Below are positions 49,392 to 57,549 of a DNA stretch of 64,000 bases, in pieces; the stretch's first letter is position 1; the number at the start of each line of letters is the position of its first letter. Origin of the DNA: JAPORK01 sp026710285 (GTDB lineage Bacteria; Pseudomonadota; Gammaproteobacteria; Pseudomonadales; Endozoicomonadaceae); the NCBI GenBank assembly GCA_965201045.1, contig OZ241746.1:2542001-2606000 (forward strand), read 5' to 3'. The notes under the pieces are model-generated. The model was not told the DNA's origin. It made no database searches and saw only the letters and a program-made list of their open reading frames with translations. Position numbers and translations under genes: made by a program.

Positions 49392-50507
49392 AGCTTTTTA
49401 AACTATTTGTTTATAAATTTTTAATTTTAAAACAATAACTGCCAGGTGTACGTAAAAATTTGCAAAATATTATTCTTGATAACTTAAATTCAAAAGTAAA
49501 TAATGTGATTTTTTTATAACCATCTGGCTTTAATTTTCTCAAAGTATTCCACTTCACAGCACAACAATCCAAATTTATTCTGGGTCTCTGATTTGCAAAG
49601 GATTTTAATCCAATGCATATAAATCATAAATTACTGCTTTTTATCAGACTGATTGATAAAACCGGCTTCACCATTCTACTTATTCACTGATAATATTTTT
49701 CTCCTGATAAATATACCTATTCAACCTGAAAGCACTAAATTCACTTACTCAAAAACGCCATTATTAAAAGATTATGCAACACACTGCTGTAGCGTTGAAT
49801 AGATATAGATTATTAAGATCCCGGTGCGTGATATTGTCAGGAAACTTATTCAGAAGGCAGATGGTAAACATGAAATAATCACTTATCTTTTAAAAATTAA
49901 TGATATCCGGATAGCGCTGTTTAGGAATATCAAAAAACAAGAATCACCTTTAATTAAGTATTTGAAAAATAAGGATTTATTTTTTTTGTTCAAAAAATGA
50001 TCAATTTGTTTCTGTGTCTTTATTTTCAAGGCTTTTTTATACAGTAAAAGATGTTTTCCACAAACTTATCCACAAGATATGTGAGTAAATTTTATTCACA
50101 TATTTAAACACAATAAAACAAAAAAACACTTTACATTTGAGTTATTTTATAAGAAAATGCAGAGCCGTGCCGTCAGCCTAAAACAACTAGGGCAAGCTAA
50201 AAAGCATACCAAAAAAAGCCTGAAGCTTTTCCAGTCTCTCTTCATAATGCTGCAAGACAGCAAGACAATGCCACATACATAGTATTGCTGTTCGCAGAAT
50301 GCAGAAACTCTCTCCACATTTTTTGTCAGCAACACCCTCAACGTGCATAGGACTAAAGTCTAAAGCCTCTATATTATTAGGAACAAAATAAAAAATTTAC
50401 CCTTCTAATTAGCTAAATGAAGTGAAAGTTAGCCCTATACCTGCCAATGAGGCAAGTAAAATCAGTGGCTTATATATTTTAATTTAATGTAAATCAAGGA
50501 AGGTATT
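49392..50507. other. 1.1 kb gene-free region with DnaA-box-like sites
   Basis: Very AT-rich in most of its length. No open frame resembles a protein family; the one at 50147-50341 on the minus strand is Cys/Phe-rich without a ribosome binding site. The notable feature is the pair of DnaA-box-like sites at 50054-50074, with AT-rich runs on both sides. Confidence 0.45.
50054..50074 (+). promoter_or_regulatory. Two DnaA-box-like 9-mers in AT-rich DNA
   Basis: TTTTCCACA (50054-50062) and TTATCCACA (50066-50074, the exact E. coli consensus) lie in tandem, 12 bases apart. The flanks are strongly AT-rich, and an imperfect palindrome (GTGAGTAAA...TTATTCAC) follows. This could be a DnaA-titration site, a regulatory site or part of an origin; only two boxes and no origin-linked genes are seen. 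Confidence 0.4.
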
Positions 50508-50837
50508 ATGCATCTTACAATTCGAATTATAAAAGCACGCAGAGAAAAAAAACTTTCTCAGCAAGCACTTGCTGATTTGATCGGTATTTCAAGAAGTGCT
50601 CTGGCCCAGTGGGAGACGGAACTTAGCCGTCCAACACTAAAAAGTTTACGGAAAATGGCTGAAGTGTTGGGTGTCTCTTTTGAATGGCTGGCAACAGGTC
50701 GTGGCAACCAATATCTGACGATAGCAGAAGATGAAATTCAGGATAGCGAACTGGATTCAGAAATTAACCGTCTGATTCCTCGTTTGACAGTTAAACGTAA
50801 AAAAGCAGTTTTAGAAATTATTCGGGAAATGCACTAA
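50508..50837 (+). CDS. XRE-family transcription regulator
   Basis: The 109-residue protein has an N-terminal helix-turn-helix of the Cro/C1 type at about 5-60: IKARREKKLSQQALADLIGISRSALAQWETELSRPTLKSLRKMAEVLGVSFEWL. Spans such as LSQQALADLIGISRSAL show the two recognition helices. A short acidic linker and a C-terminal helix (LTVKRKKAVLEIIREMH) may allow dimerisation. This layout is common in phage-derived and chromosomal repressors. Its target is unknown; no adjacent toxin or phage gene was found. AAGGAAGG precedes the ATG. Confidence 0.85.
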   Translation: MHLTIRIIKARREKKLSQQALADLIGISRSALAQWETELSRPTLKSLRKMAEVLGVSFEWLATGRGNQYLTIAEDEIQDSELDSEINRLIPRLTVKRKKAVLEIIREMH

Positions 50838-50864
50838 CAATACGTTTTGACCATTTTTTTGAAA

Positions 50865-51083
50865 GAAAGGGCTTCAGGGCTGTCTCTTAGCCACACTTTT
50901 CAGGCTCTTATTTTTATTCAGGTAGGTTGCCTGCTACTGAATATACCAGTCTTTTTGGCATAAACCCGTAGGCTGAGCTTGTCAAAGCCTGCTGACCGTA
51001 CCGCTCATCCGCAGGCTGAGCTTGTCAAAGCCTGCTGATCGTACCGCCCATCCGCAGGCTGAGCTTGTCGAAGCCCGATTGAA
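50865..51083. repeat. Dispersed intergenic repeat, copy 3, with internal tandem triplication
   Basis: This copy has the box GGGCTGTCTCTTAGCCACAC and GAATATACCAGTCTTT as in copies 1 and 2. Instead of one inverted repeat it then carries three tandem units of about 47 bases, each containing AGGCTGAGCTTGTCAAAGCC or a close variant (about 50968, 51015 and 51055). It fills the gap between the XRE gene and the convergent def gene. Confidence 0.75.
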
Positions 51084-51692
51084 TTACCTTGAGGGAGACA
51101 AGACACCTGGGGGCGTTTTATTTGCACTAGGTGTCGGCCATTTTTTTGCCCACTGACTCTGATATTTCATAGACTCCATTGGGACGACAAGATGAATATC
51201 GCTAACCCGCATGGTAAACAATGTACCATTTAAATGATCTAGCTCATGCTGAAAGACCTTTGCAGCAAATCCGGTCATTCTCATTTGCACAACTTCTCCT
51301 TTTTCATTTAGCCCCTCTACATCCACATGTGAAGGACGTTCAATCCACCCACGTATTCCTGGTACAGAGATACAACCTTCCCACCCCCATGACGTTGTTG
51401 GACTGACAGCCCGAATTTTTGGGTTAATCCAAAACTGAAAAGGAATATCTGGCGCACCAGCATAGCGATTACGATTATTATTATCAATGCCAAGACAAAA
51501 AACCCGTGCCATCCAGCCAATTTGTGGTGCTGCAAGACCAATGCCATCCAGGCGATATTGAGAATTCTTGAGTACCATCAAGTTGTGCTGAAAATCGTCT
51601 GAATGAATTTTATCAGCTGAAATTTCTTTTTGTTTTTCAAACAATGAGGGGTGCCCCATTAATACAGCAGCAGGTTCATTATCAAGGCGCAT
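51084..51692 (-). CDS. def: Peptide deformylase
   Basis: This metalloenzyme removes the formyl group from new protein N-termini. All three signature motifs are present: GIGLAAPQ, WEGCISVPG with the metal-binding Cys, and QHELDH with the two metal-binding His and the catalytic Glu. I chose the ATG at 51692, preceded by AGAGAGAG, giving 202 residues, slightly longer than E. coli Def (169). The frame extends to 51830, but that part looks non-coding. The Tyr/Trp content and a short Pro/Ser-rich tail suggest a secondary (non-fmt-linked) deformylase. It stands alone here, not next to fmt, so a second def elsewhere is possible. Confidence 0.92.
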   Translation of the reverse strand: MRLDNEPAAVLMGHPSLFEKQKEISADKIHSDDFQHNLMVLKNSQYRLDGIGLAAPQIGWMARVFCLGIDNNNRNRYAGAPDIPFQFWINPKIRAVSPTTSWGWEGCISVPGIRGWIERPSHVDVEGLNEKGEVVQMRMTGFAAKVFQHELDHLNGTLFTMRVSDIHLVVPMESMKYQSQWAKKWPTPSANKTPPGVLSPSR

Positions 51693-51872
51693 AATCTCTC
51701 TCTGAGAATAATAATTATAGATAAAAGTTATTATAATACTTTTCTGCGGTAACAGAGATAATATACTTTTTAAATTTAACCAGAGAACTGATAACATTAA
51801 TAGAGTAACGCTGCAATTAAGTGCGTACATATCACCAACAATTCACAGCATTATTAATGAGCAACTAAAGCC

Positions 51873-52742
51873 ATGAAACCAATTGATTTTAAACGTTATA
51901 CCTTATTTTTAGTAATGACCTATCTTTTGCTGCCTGCCCTGTCCTGTGTATATGTCCCTGCACACAAACCAGATTTTTCTTCCATGCCAGTTACAGAGCG
52001 TAAAGAAGCGTTTACAGCAATGATGTTACCGTTGATCAGAGCGGCAAATAAAAAAGTTATGTCACAACGCCAATACGTTGAAAAACTGTCACATCAGCAC
52101 ACGTTTTCTGATGATGAAATAACATTATTACGCCGCATTGGTGATCAATATAAACTACCGCTGAGCAAGACCCCGCCTGAAAAAAGCTGGTTTGAAAAAA
52201 TATTAACCCGTGTTGATATACTGCCTCCTTCAATGATGTTGGTTCAGGCAGCCACGGAATCTGCATGGGGTACATCAAGATTTTCTGTTACAGGTAATAA
52301 CTATTATGGCATGTGGTGTTATTCAAAAGGGTGCGGCATGGTGCCAAAAGAACGACCGGCAGGTCATACATATGAAGTGCGTCGCTTTAACACTACACAG
52401 GATTCAGTGGATGCCTATCTACACAATATCAACACCTTTTCAGCCTATGTTGGTCTTAGAAGTATTCGTGCAGATCAGCGTTCAGAAAAAAAACCATTAA
52501 ACAGCATGGAACTTGTTGAGGGGCTGGTCAAGTATTCACAAATGGGCGCAGCTTATGTTGAATCATTACGCAAATGGATCAGAAGAGATCATCTGCGTAA
52601 GTTTGATGAGCAAATGGTTACAGAACCAGAGCCAGCTGTTAAAGATATTAAAAATACCAAAGATGTTCAGGATGCTAAAGACACTAAAGATATACATTAC
52701 TATAAACAGGCTTCCCGTCTTTTTGAAAATCATAAACCATAA
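51873..52742 (+). CDS. bax: Bax-like peptidoglycan glucosaminidase
   Basis: The 289-residue protein resembles E. coli Bax, a GH73-type beta-N-acetylglucosaminidase of the envelope. An N-terminal hydrophobic segment (LFLVMTYLLLPALSCVYVPA) acts as signal or lipoprotein-like anchor. The catalytic region shows DILPPSMMLVQAATESAWGTSRF with the likely catalytic Glu, then GNNYYGMWCYSKGCGMVP and a VRRFNTTQDSVDAYLHNINT segment, all typical of Bax. The C-terminus carries short degenerate Lys/Asp repeats (KDIKNTKDVQDAKDTKDI), which look like slippage products. It is divergent from def and convergent with trmL, separated by six bases. Confidence 0.88.
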   Translation: MKPIDFKRYTLFLVMTYLLLPALSCVYVPAHKPDFSSMPVTERKEAFTAMMLPLIRAANKKVMSQRQYVEKLSHQHTFSDDEITLLRRIGDQYKLPLSKTPPEKSWFEKILTRVDILPPSMMLVQAATESAWGTSRFSVTGNNYYGMWCYSKGCGMVPKERPAGHTYEVRRFNTTQDSVDAYLHNINTFSAYVGLRSIRADQRSEKKPLNSMELVEGLVKYSQMGAAYVESLRKWIRRDHLRKFDEQMVTEPEPAVKDIKNTKDVQDAKDTKDIHYYKQASRLFENHKP

Positions 52743-52748
52743 GAAGTA

Positions 52749-53213
52749 CTATTTGCCACCAGAAAAATCCAGATGGCGCCATGCCTCATATAAAGCAACT
52801 GCCACAGCATTGGAAAGATTCATACTTCTGCTGTCAGGCTTCATGGGCAATCTTAATACATGCTCTGCTGGTATACAGTCAAGAATCTCCTGAGGCAAAC
52901 CGCGCGTTTCTGGTCCAAACAGTAAAGCGCTTTCTTCCTGATAATCTGCTGTTGTATAGCAGGTTTTACCTTTTGTACTAAATGCAAACAGCTGTTTAGG
53001 TTGTACAGAAAGCATAAATATCTCAAAGCTTTTATGCACATGTACATTAGCCAGCTCGTGGTAGTCCAGCCCGGCACGTTTCACTCTTTTATCATCTAAA
53101 GCAAAGCCAAGTGGCTGAATTAAATGTAAATGGTGCCCGGTATTTGCACAAATACGAATAATATTTCCGGTATTAGGCGGTATTTCCGGTTGATATAAAA
53201 CAATGTGTAACAT
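52749..53213 (-). CDS. trmL: tRNA (cytidine/uridine-34 2'-O)-methyltransferase
   Basis: TrmL (YibK) methylates the ribose of nucleotide 34 in tRNA-Leu isoacceptors, using SAM. It belongs to the SPOUT superfamily with a trefoil knot. The 154 residues match the family. Motifs are the N-terminal IVLYQPEIPPNTGNIIR, HLIQPLGF, RAGLDYHE, LLFGPETRGLP and the knot-forming RSMNLSNAVAVALYEAWR. The gene ends six bases from the bax stop codon on the opposite strand, without a visible terminator. Confidence 0.95.
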   Translation of the reverse strand: MLHIVLYQPEIPPNTGNIIRICANTGHHLHLIQPLGFALDDKRVKRAGLDYHELANVHVHKSFEIFMLSVQPKQLFAFSTKGKTCYTTADYQEESALLFGPETRGLPQEILDCIPAEHVLRLPMKPDSRSMNLSNAVAVALYEAWRHLDFSGGK

Positions 53214-53469
53214 TTAAGAAACCTGATAATTAATTATGCCGCTATTAATGCCTGATATAATAAATGATAAAGATAATAAAAACTATTTACAGGATAGTCT
53301 TTTTTTACTGTTAATATGAGACACATTATGTATAATAGCAGGTCAGACGTATAATCTTGCAGATACAATATTGCCTCCATTCGATTGTTTATAAAAACAG
53401 AGCAAAAAAAACAGTAAAAAAACATCCAGATAAACAATGACCTCATAACAATTATCAGGGAAGATATTT

Positions 53470-54462
53470 ATGATCATGAAAAAAAGTAACCTACTAAGCC
53501 TGATGTTTTTATGCTTTTGTTTGTTTAGCCTAAAAGTGATAGCAAGTGAGACACTGGATGCTCCTGATTTTCCATCCACAGTCACTTTACCTGGTCCTGC
53601 CAATATGGGAGCAAATCACCAGGTAAGCAGTAATAATACGATAAGCTTTACAGTAAATGCACAGAATCAGGCAGGTCAGCCGCTTAATTTTCGTTTTACT
53701 GGTATTACACAAACTACAGGTGGGGGAGGGTCTGGCGGAAACAGTGGCTTTAGATTGTCTAATGGTGCTTATTCAATCCCCGTAGATATTTCAATAAACA
53801 GCAGATGTGATGGTAATGGAGCTACAATACCGGGATGGAATTCTCTTCCCAATGATTTTAATCGTACATACAGAGGGAGAAGTTCTGCTAACAGCCCCTG
53901 TGGTGAATCACAAATAAAGGTATCTATGCCAAACACTAGCACATACAGCTTGTATGCAGGAACATATGAAGGAACATTTTCAATTTCTATGGCATCAGAA
54001 TCTGGTTCTGCTGTATCTTCTTCGTTAATGAGGGTTACATATGAGGTTCCACCGCTGGTAATTATTACCGGATTGCGGGATATAGTACTTACAAGAGAAG
54101 CTAATGGTCGTTATTCCAGTGGTAGTGCTTTTTGCATATTCAATACACAACTAGCAGCATCTGGTGATACCATAGATGTATATATAACAGCAAGGGGGAA
54201 TGGTAGCAACGGTGCATTTACAATGCAAAATAATGGTTTTTCAATTAATTATACAACTTTTGTTGCACGTGCTGGTCATGAAGGATCACTACGCTCATTC
54301 AATCTCCAGAGTGGAGTACGGCAGGAGCTTTTTCCGATTAGATTAGATTGTAATGATGGGGTAAATGCTAACCTAACAGTGGAAGTTTCAGCTGATGATG
54401 CACAGAAGGCTCCGGCAGGTCTTTACACAGGGATACTCACTCTGGAGGTAATCCCAAAATAA
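53470..54462 (+). CDS. Secreted protein resembling Csu/spore-coat-U type pilin domains
   Basis: The 330-residue protein has a signal peptide (LLSLMFLCFCLFSLKVIAS). It appears to contain two beta-sandwich domains of similar length. The first ends with YAGTYEGTFSISM and the second with PAGLYTGILTLEVIPK. That terminal GxYxGxLxL pattern, plus ITGLRDIVL at the start of the second domain, paired cysteines (AFCIFN, RLDCND) and NANLTVEVS, resembles the secreted Csu/SCPU-domain proteins related to archaic chaperone-usher pili. A Gly-rich turn (GGGGSGG) lies in the first domain. No chaperone or usher gene is adjacent, so it may be an orphan adhesin-like or surface protein. Confidence 0.5.
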   Translation: MIMKKSNLLSLMFLCFCLFSLKVIASETLDAPDFPSTVTLPGPANMGANHQVSSNNTISFTVNAQNQAGQPLNFRFTGITQTTGGGGSGGNSGFRLSNGAYSIPVDISINSRCDGNGATIPGWNSLPNDFNRTYRGRSSANSPCGESQIKVSMPNTSTYSLYAGTYEGTFSISMASESGSAVSSSLMRVTYEVPPLVIITGLRDIVLTREANGRYSSGSAFCIFNTQLAASGDTIDVYITARGNGSNGAFTMQNNGFSINYTTFVARAGHEGSLRSFNLQSGVRQELFPIRLDCNDGVNANLTVEVSADDAQKAPAGLYTGILTLEVIPK

Positions 54463-54543
54463 AACCGGATGAAAGACTGCAATAAACTTTGCTACAAAAT
54501 ACGGATTAATATCGGGCAGAGCAGATATACAAATTTGAACTGT

Positions 54544-54619
54544 TGGAGCGGGAAACGAGATTCGAACTCGCGACCCCAACCTTGGCAAGGTTGTGCTCTA
54601 CCAGCTGAGCTATTCCCGC
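54544..54619 (-). tRNA. tRNA-Gly (anticodon GCC)
   Basis: Read on the minus strand this is a 76-base cloverleaf starting GCGGGAATAGCTCAG. The anticodon stem-loop is CAACC-TTGCCAA-GGTTG (anticodon GCC), the T arm contains GTTCGAATC, and an encoded CCA ends the gene. It closely resembles E. coli tRNA-Gly(GCC). It lies 70 bases downstream of tRNA-Glu on the same strand, probably in one transcript. Confidence 0.97.
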
Positions 54620-54689
54620 ACAAAGACTACAAGCTACAGGTAATGCAACCAGTATTGCACTGCCTGTTTTCATTTTTCTTCTGACAAAG

Positions 54690-54765
54690 TGGCGTCCCCT
54701 AGGGGAGTCGAACCCCTGTTACCGCCGTGAAAGGGCGATGTCCTGGGCCACTAGACGAAGGGGAC
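54690..54765 (-). tRNA. tRNA-Glu (anticodon TTC)
   Basis: A 76-base cloverleaf on the minus strand starting GTCCCCTTCGTCTAG. The anticodon loop is CTTTCAC (anticodon TTC), the T arm contains GGTTCGACTCC, and CCA is encoded. It matches the E. coli tRNA-Glu pattern, including the GTCTAG D-arm start. It precedes tRNA-Gly in transcription order. Confidence 0.97.
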
Positions 54766-54990
54766 ATACCTGTTTCTTTCATTAACTGATGCGCATTTTA
54801 TTTGTGTTATTATCGTTTGTCAATAATTACGTGATATTATTACTGAAAAGGGTTTCAGCAGTTTTTGCAAAAACGGTCTTAAAGGTTATATATCCAACAC
54901 AAAAAATAAACCCGGATTCATATTAAGCATGATAAAATTTTCAGATAATAATTATTTTAGCACTGTAAAAATGTCAACAAGGGAACCTCC

Positions 54991-55851
54991 ATGCAGACAA
55001 ATGATATATTATCAGCAAGACTGTTTAATCAGTCTGTCAACATAAAACAAATTCAGGACATCTGTAAGCAGGCAAGTCAGGCTATTTTAACTATTTATGC
55101 AAAACAAAATCATCAGGTGAATTTTAAATCTGACGGATCTCCCGTTACCAATGCAGATTTAGCCTCGCATGAAACTATTACACGATCATTACAGACACTC
55201 ACAGCTAGCTGGCCGGTACTTTCTGAAGAAGCTGCGGATATTCCATACTCAGAACGTTCCTTATGGGACACCTACTGGCTCGTTGATCCACTTGACGGCA
55301 CCAAAGCATTTGTCAACCGAACTGATGATTTTAGTATAAACATTGCTTTGATCAGCCAGCATAGACCTGTTTTTGGTATGGTCTATATTCCAGTCCAGGA
55401 TCTTTGCTATTTTGGCGGGAGTCTATTTCAAGGTGCCTGGCGTCAACGTTCAAACGAAGATCCGCTCAGCATCACAACAGCTTCCTGTCATTTAGGTGAA
55501 CGTGTAACCATTGTAATCAGTCGCAATATGTCAGAACAGGATATGCCCGAACTGTTCAAGCAACTCCGTTATTATTTTACTAAAATTCGTATTATTGAAT
55601 CAGCTGGTGCCATTAAAGGATGTATGGTTGCCGATGGCAGTGCTGATATCTATCCGCGACCCGGTACAACCTGTGAGTGGGACACCGCTGCATTTCAGGC
55701 TATTGTGGAAGCTGCCGGTGGTCAGGTCGTTGATTCACAGGGTAAAGTACTTGAATACAATAAAAAAGCCGACCTTTTCAATAGTGATTTTTACGTTACC
55801 GGCGACCTTCTGCCAGAATGGAAGCAACTTATTTTACAGTTGAGCAGGTGA
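54991..55851 (+). CDS. cysQ: 3'(2'),5'-bisphosphate nucleotidase CysQ
   Basis: CysQ hydrolyses 3'-phosphoadenosine 5'-phosphate to AMP, recycling the by-product of sulfate assimilation and of acyl-carrier-protein charging. The 286 residues fit the inositol-monophosphatase-like superfamily. Metal-binding motifs are visible: SPVTNADLAS, SEEAAD, WLVDPLDGTKAF and, towards the end, CEWDTAAFQAIVEAAGG. AGGGAACC precedes the ATG. It is about 40 residues longer than E. coli CysQ, partly at the N-terminus. It stands between the tRNA pair and the serpin gene without close partners. Confidence 0.93.
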   Translation: MQTNDILSARLFNQSVNIKQIQDICKQASQAILTIYAKQNHQVNFKSDGSPVTNADLASHETITRSLQTLTASWPVLSEEAADIPYSERSLWDTYWLVDPLDGTKAFVNRTDDFSINIALISQHRPVFGMVYIPVQDLCYFGGSLFQGAWRQRSNEDPLSITTASCHLGERVTIVISRNMSEQDMPELFKQLRYYFTKIRIIESAGAIKGCMVADGSADIYPRPGTTCEWDTAAFQAIVEAAGGQVVDSQGKVLEYNKKADLFNSDFYVTGDLLPEWKQLILQLSR

Positions 55852-56038
55852 AGTTATCTGCCTGCTCAGATAAGAGTAAAGACGCTGAAGCAAACAATTA
55901 TCCAGTTTCGACCTGTTCTGCCTGGCATATTTCAGTTTGCAATTTTATTAAACCTAACCTAGATTAAGTTGCGCATGAAAACCACAGTTTTCAGTAACGA
56001 ATATTAATTCTTATAAAAACAATAATAAAGGTAGAATC

Positions 56039-57103
56039 ATGTTGTCATTTATGCGTAAAAAAATATTCCTTTTACTCTGCTTATTTTTTGTCGGTTGGGC
56101 AAACCTTGCTAACTCAGAACTTATTCCGGAAGACGAACAAATGGATATAATCAGCAAGTATTCACTGATTGTACCGCAAACCAATACCAACGCTGCTTTT
56201 TGCCCTTACAGCTTTAAAAAAATGCAAGACCTACTTGCAAATCAGGCTTCGCCTGATCAAAGTGCTCCACTACCTGATCTGTCTATTGATGGAATCGTCT
56301 CACATAACGTCTTTTTAAGTAACAAACCTATTAACGACAAAATAAAAAAAATGTCAGATACCTCTGTTTATCACGACTTAGAACCTGCAACGCTGCAAAA
56401 AGCAAACGAAGAGATTTACTGGTTAACAAACAATCTGATTGAAGGTAAGCTTCAATGGGATTTTGATACAACCGGCTTTCTTGCTGCAAATGTCACTTAT
56501 CTTAAAAATAAATGGCTGATTCAATTTGAAGATGTAAAAAATGGCATGGACTTTTACCATCACGATGGCTCTGCCAAAAAAGTTCCTGCTTTTAGAGCAA
56601 TAAATATTAGCAAAATGAAAGTCGTGTCAACATCCGGGTATACTGTATACGTTATTCCCTGTAAAAACAGAAACCAACAGATGTTAATTATAGCGCCTGA
56701 TGAAGGCAGCGGAGAAACACCCAATACTTTCCTGAACTCAAAAGGAAAATGGTTAGATATTATAGAGACCGCCAGAGCAAATGCAAAACCTTTAGATGAT
56801 GCATATGACGATATGGACTTTATTACATTCACAATGCCAGAATTTACAATTAAACAGCAGCATAATCTAACATCTCATCTTCCAATCCCCGGTGAATATG
56901 GTCAAGCCAATCAGGATATTTTTATTAAGGTTGATAAAAATGGTGTAGAGGCAGCTGCTGTAACAAATGTAGTAAGCGCCGACTCTTGTGCAAGCCGGGA
57001 AAAGCATATTAAGATTAATAGAGCATTTGCTTTCCTATTTACAGATAACAGTACTACCTTACCACTGTTTATGGGGGCAGTATACGATCCTACTGAAAAA
57101 TAA
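56039..57103 (+). CDS. Secreted serpin (serine protease inhibitor family)
   Basis: The 354-residue protein has a signal peptide (KKIFLLLCLFFVGWANLANS) and a serpin fold. Family features are FLAANVTYLKNKW (core strand), MLIIAPDEG, ITFTMPEFTIK, and the C-terminal signature INRAFAFLFTDN followed by LPLFMGAVYDP. The reactive-loop hinge reads VDKNGVEAAAVTN near residue 300, with the small residues (Ala-Ala-Ala) needed for loop insertion, so an inhibitory serpin is likely. The loop between hinge and the conserved Phe is two residues longer than in alpha-1-antitrypsin, so the P1 residue cannot be fixed (Ser, Cys or Arg in SADSCASRE). The N-terminal helices look short compared with a typical ~375-residue serpin. 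Bacterial serpins are rare; a role against host or bacterial proteases is inference. Confidence 0.9.
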   Translation: MLSFMRKKIFLLLCLFFVGWANLANSELIPEDEQMDIISKYSLIVPQTNTNAAFCPYSFKKMQDLLANQASPDQSAPLPDLSIDGIVSHNVFLSNKPINDKIKKMSDTSVYHDLEPATLQKANEEIYWLTNNLIEGKLQWDFDTTGFLAANVTYLKNKWLIQFEDVKNGMDFYHHDGSAKKVPAFRAINISKMKVVSTSGYTVYVIPCKNRNQQMLIIAPDEGSGETPNTFLNSKGKWLDIIETARANAKPLDDAYDDMDFITFTMPEFTIKQQHNLTSHLPIPGEYGQANQDIFIKVDKNGVEAAAVTNVVSADSCASREKHIKINRAFAFLFTDNSTTLPLFMGAVYDPTEK

Positions 57104-57123
57104 CAGAACAACTAAACCATATA

Positions 57124-57233
57124 GTTGACATCCTCCCCTTCCTAAAGGAAGGGGATTCCTCCTGAGAGACGCTCATATCCGAGCGCAAGAATGTTTCTGG
57201 CAGCATTAACATCTCTGTTCAATACAGCTCCAC
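57124..57233 (-). mobile_element. Remnant of an IS200/IS605-type element: TnpB C-terminus and right end
   Basis: Read on the minus strand, residues CGAVLNRDVNAARNI then LALGYERLSGGIPFL and a stop at 57142 are the last part of a TnpB nuclease: the end of the zinc ribbon and the final RuvC Asp (RDVNAARN). The stop is followed by the hairpin CCTTCCTTTAGGAAGG and GAGGATGTCAAC, which is the typical right end of these elements, where the guide RNA scaffold lies. Everything upstream of about 57233 is missing, so neither transposase nor nuclease remains. Its left side abuts the truncated oxygenase gene. Confidence 0.85.
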
Positions 57234-57549
57234 ATCAATCGCTAATAAATGGTATTCTGTTAATCCCTTGCCTGATCATTGGATAGTTAATTTTGGGTGC
57301 GCTATGGAAATATTTACTCGCTTTTTATCTAATCCTGTTAGAGCTGTACCGCATAGAGTTAAACGTCAATGCAATGATAAAAGGAGTAGTTATGCACTTT
57401 TCATAGATAGTACTATGAATAAACAGCTTTCTAATTGTTTATATGAATATGTACCTCAGGAAGGTTTGAAGAAGTTTGCAAATTTAGATGAGTTCCTGGT
57501 GGATATTGTTGCCAATATTTATACTAAAGATGGAGTGGGGCTCTATTGA
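57234..57549 (+). pseudogene. C-terminal fragment of a 2-oxoglutarate/Fe(II) oxygenase (IPNS-like family)
   Basis: The plus-strand frame reads NKWYSVNPLPDHWIVNFGCAMEIFTR as two spans, then NPVRAVPHRVKRQ and SSYALFID. This matches the C-terminal core of isopenicillin-N-synthase-like dioxygenases, where V-P-PG-lvVN-Gd-le--TNG and HRV carry the last iron-binding His, and R-S binds 2-oxoglutarate. The N-terminal two thirds, with the HxD iron ligands, is absent and replaced by the TnpB remnant. The apparent TTG start at 57268 is therefore only a leftover. The stop codon overlaps the following transporter gene by four bases, so the two once formed an operon. Confidence 0.7.

Noticed and set aside
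50147..50341. Minus-strand frame of about 64 residues with many Cys and Phe
   Set aside because: No ribosome binding site and no family resemblance. I kept the region as gene-free but cannot exclude a small peptide.
50865..51083. Tandem 47-base units as a CRISPR array
   Set aside because: Only three units, the spacing parts are as similar as the repeats, no cas genes, and the same motif occurs as a dispersed repeat elsewhere.
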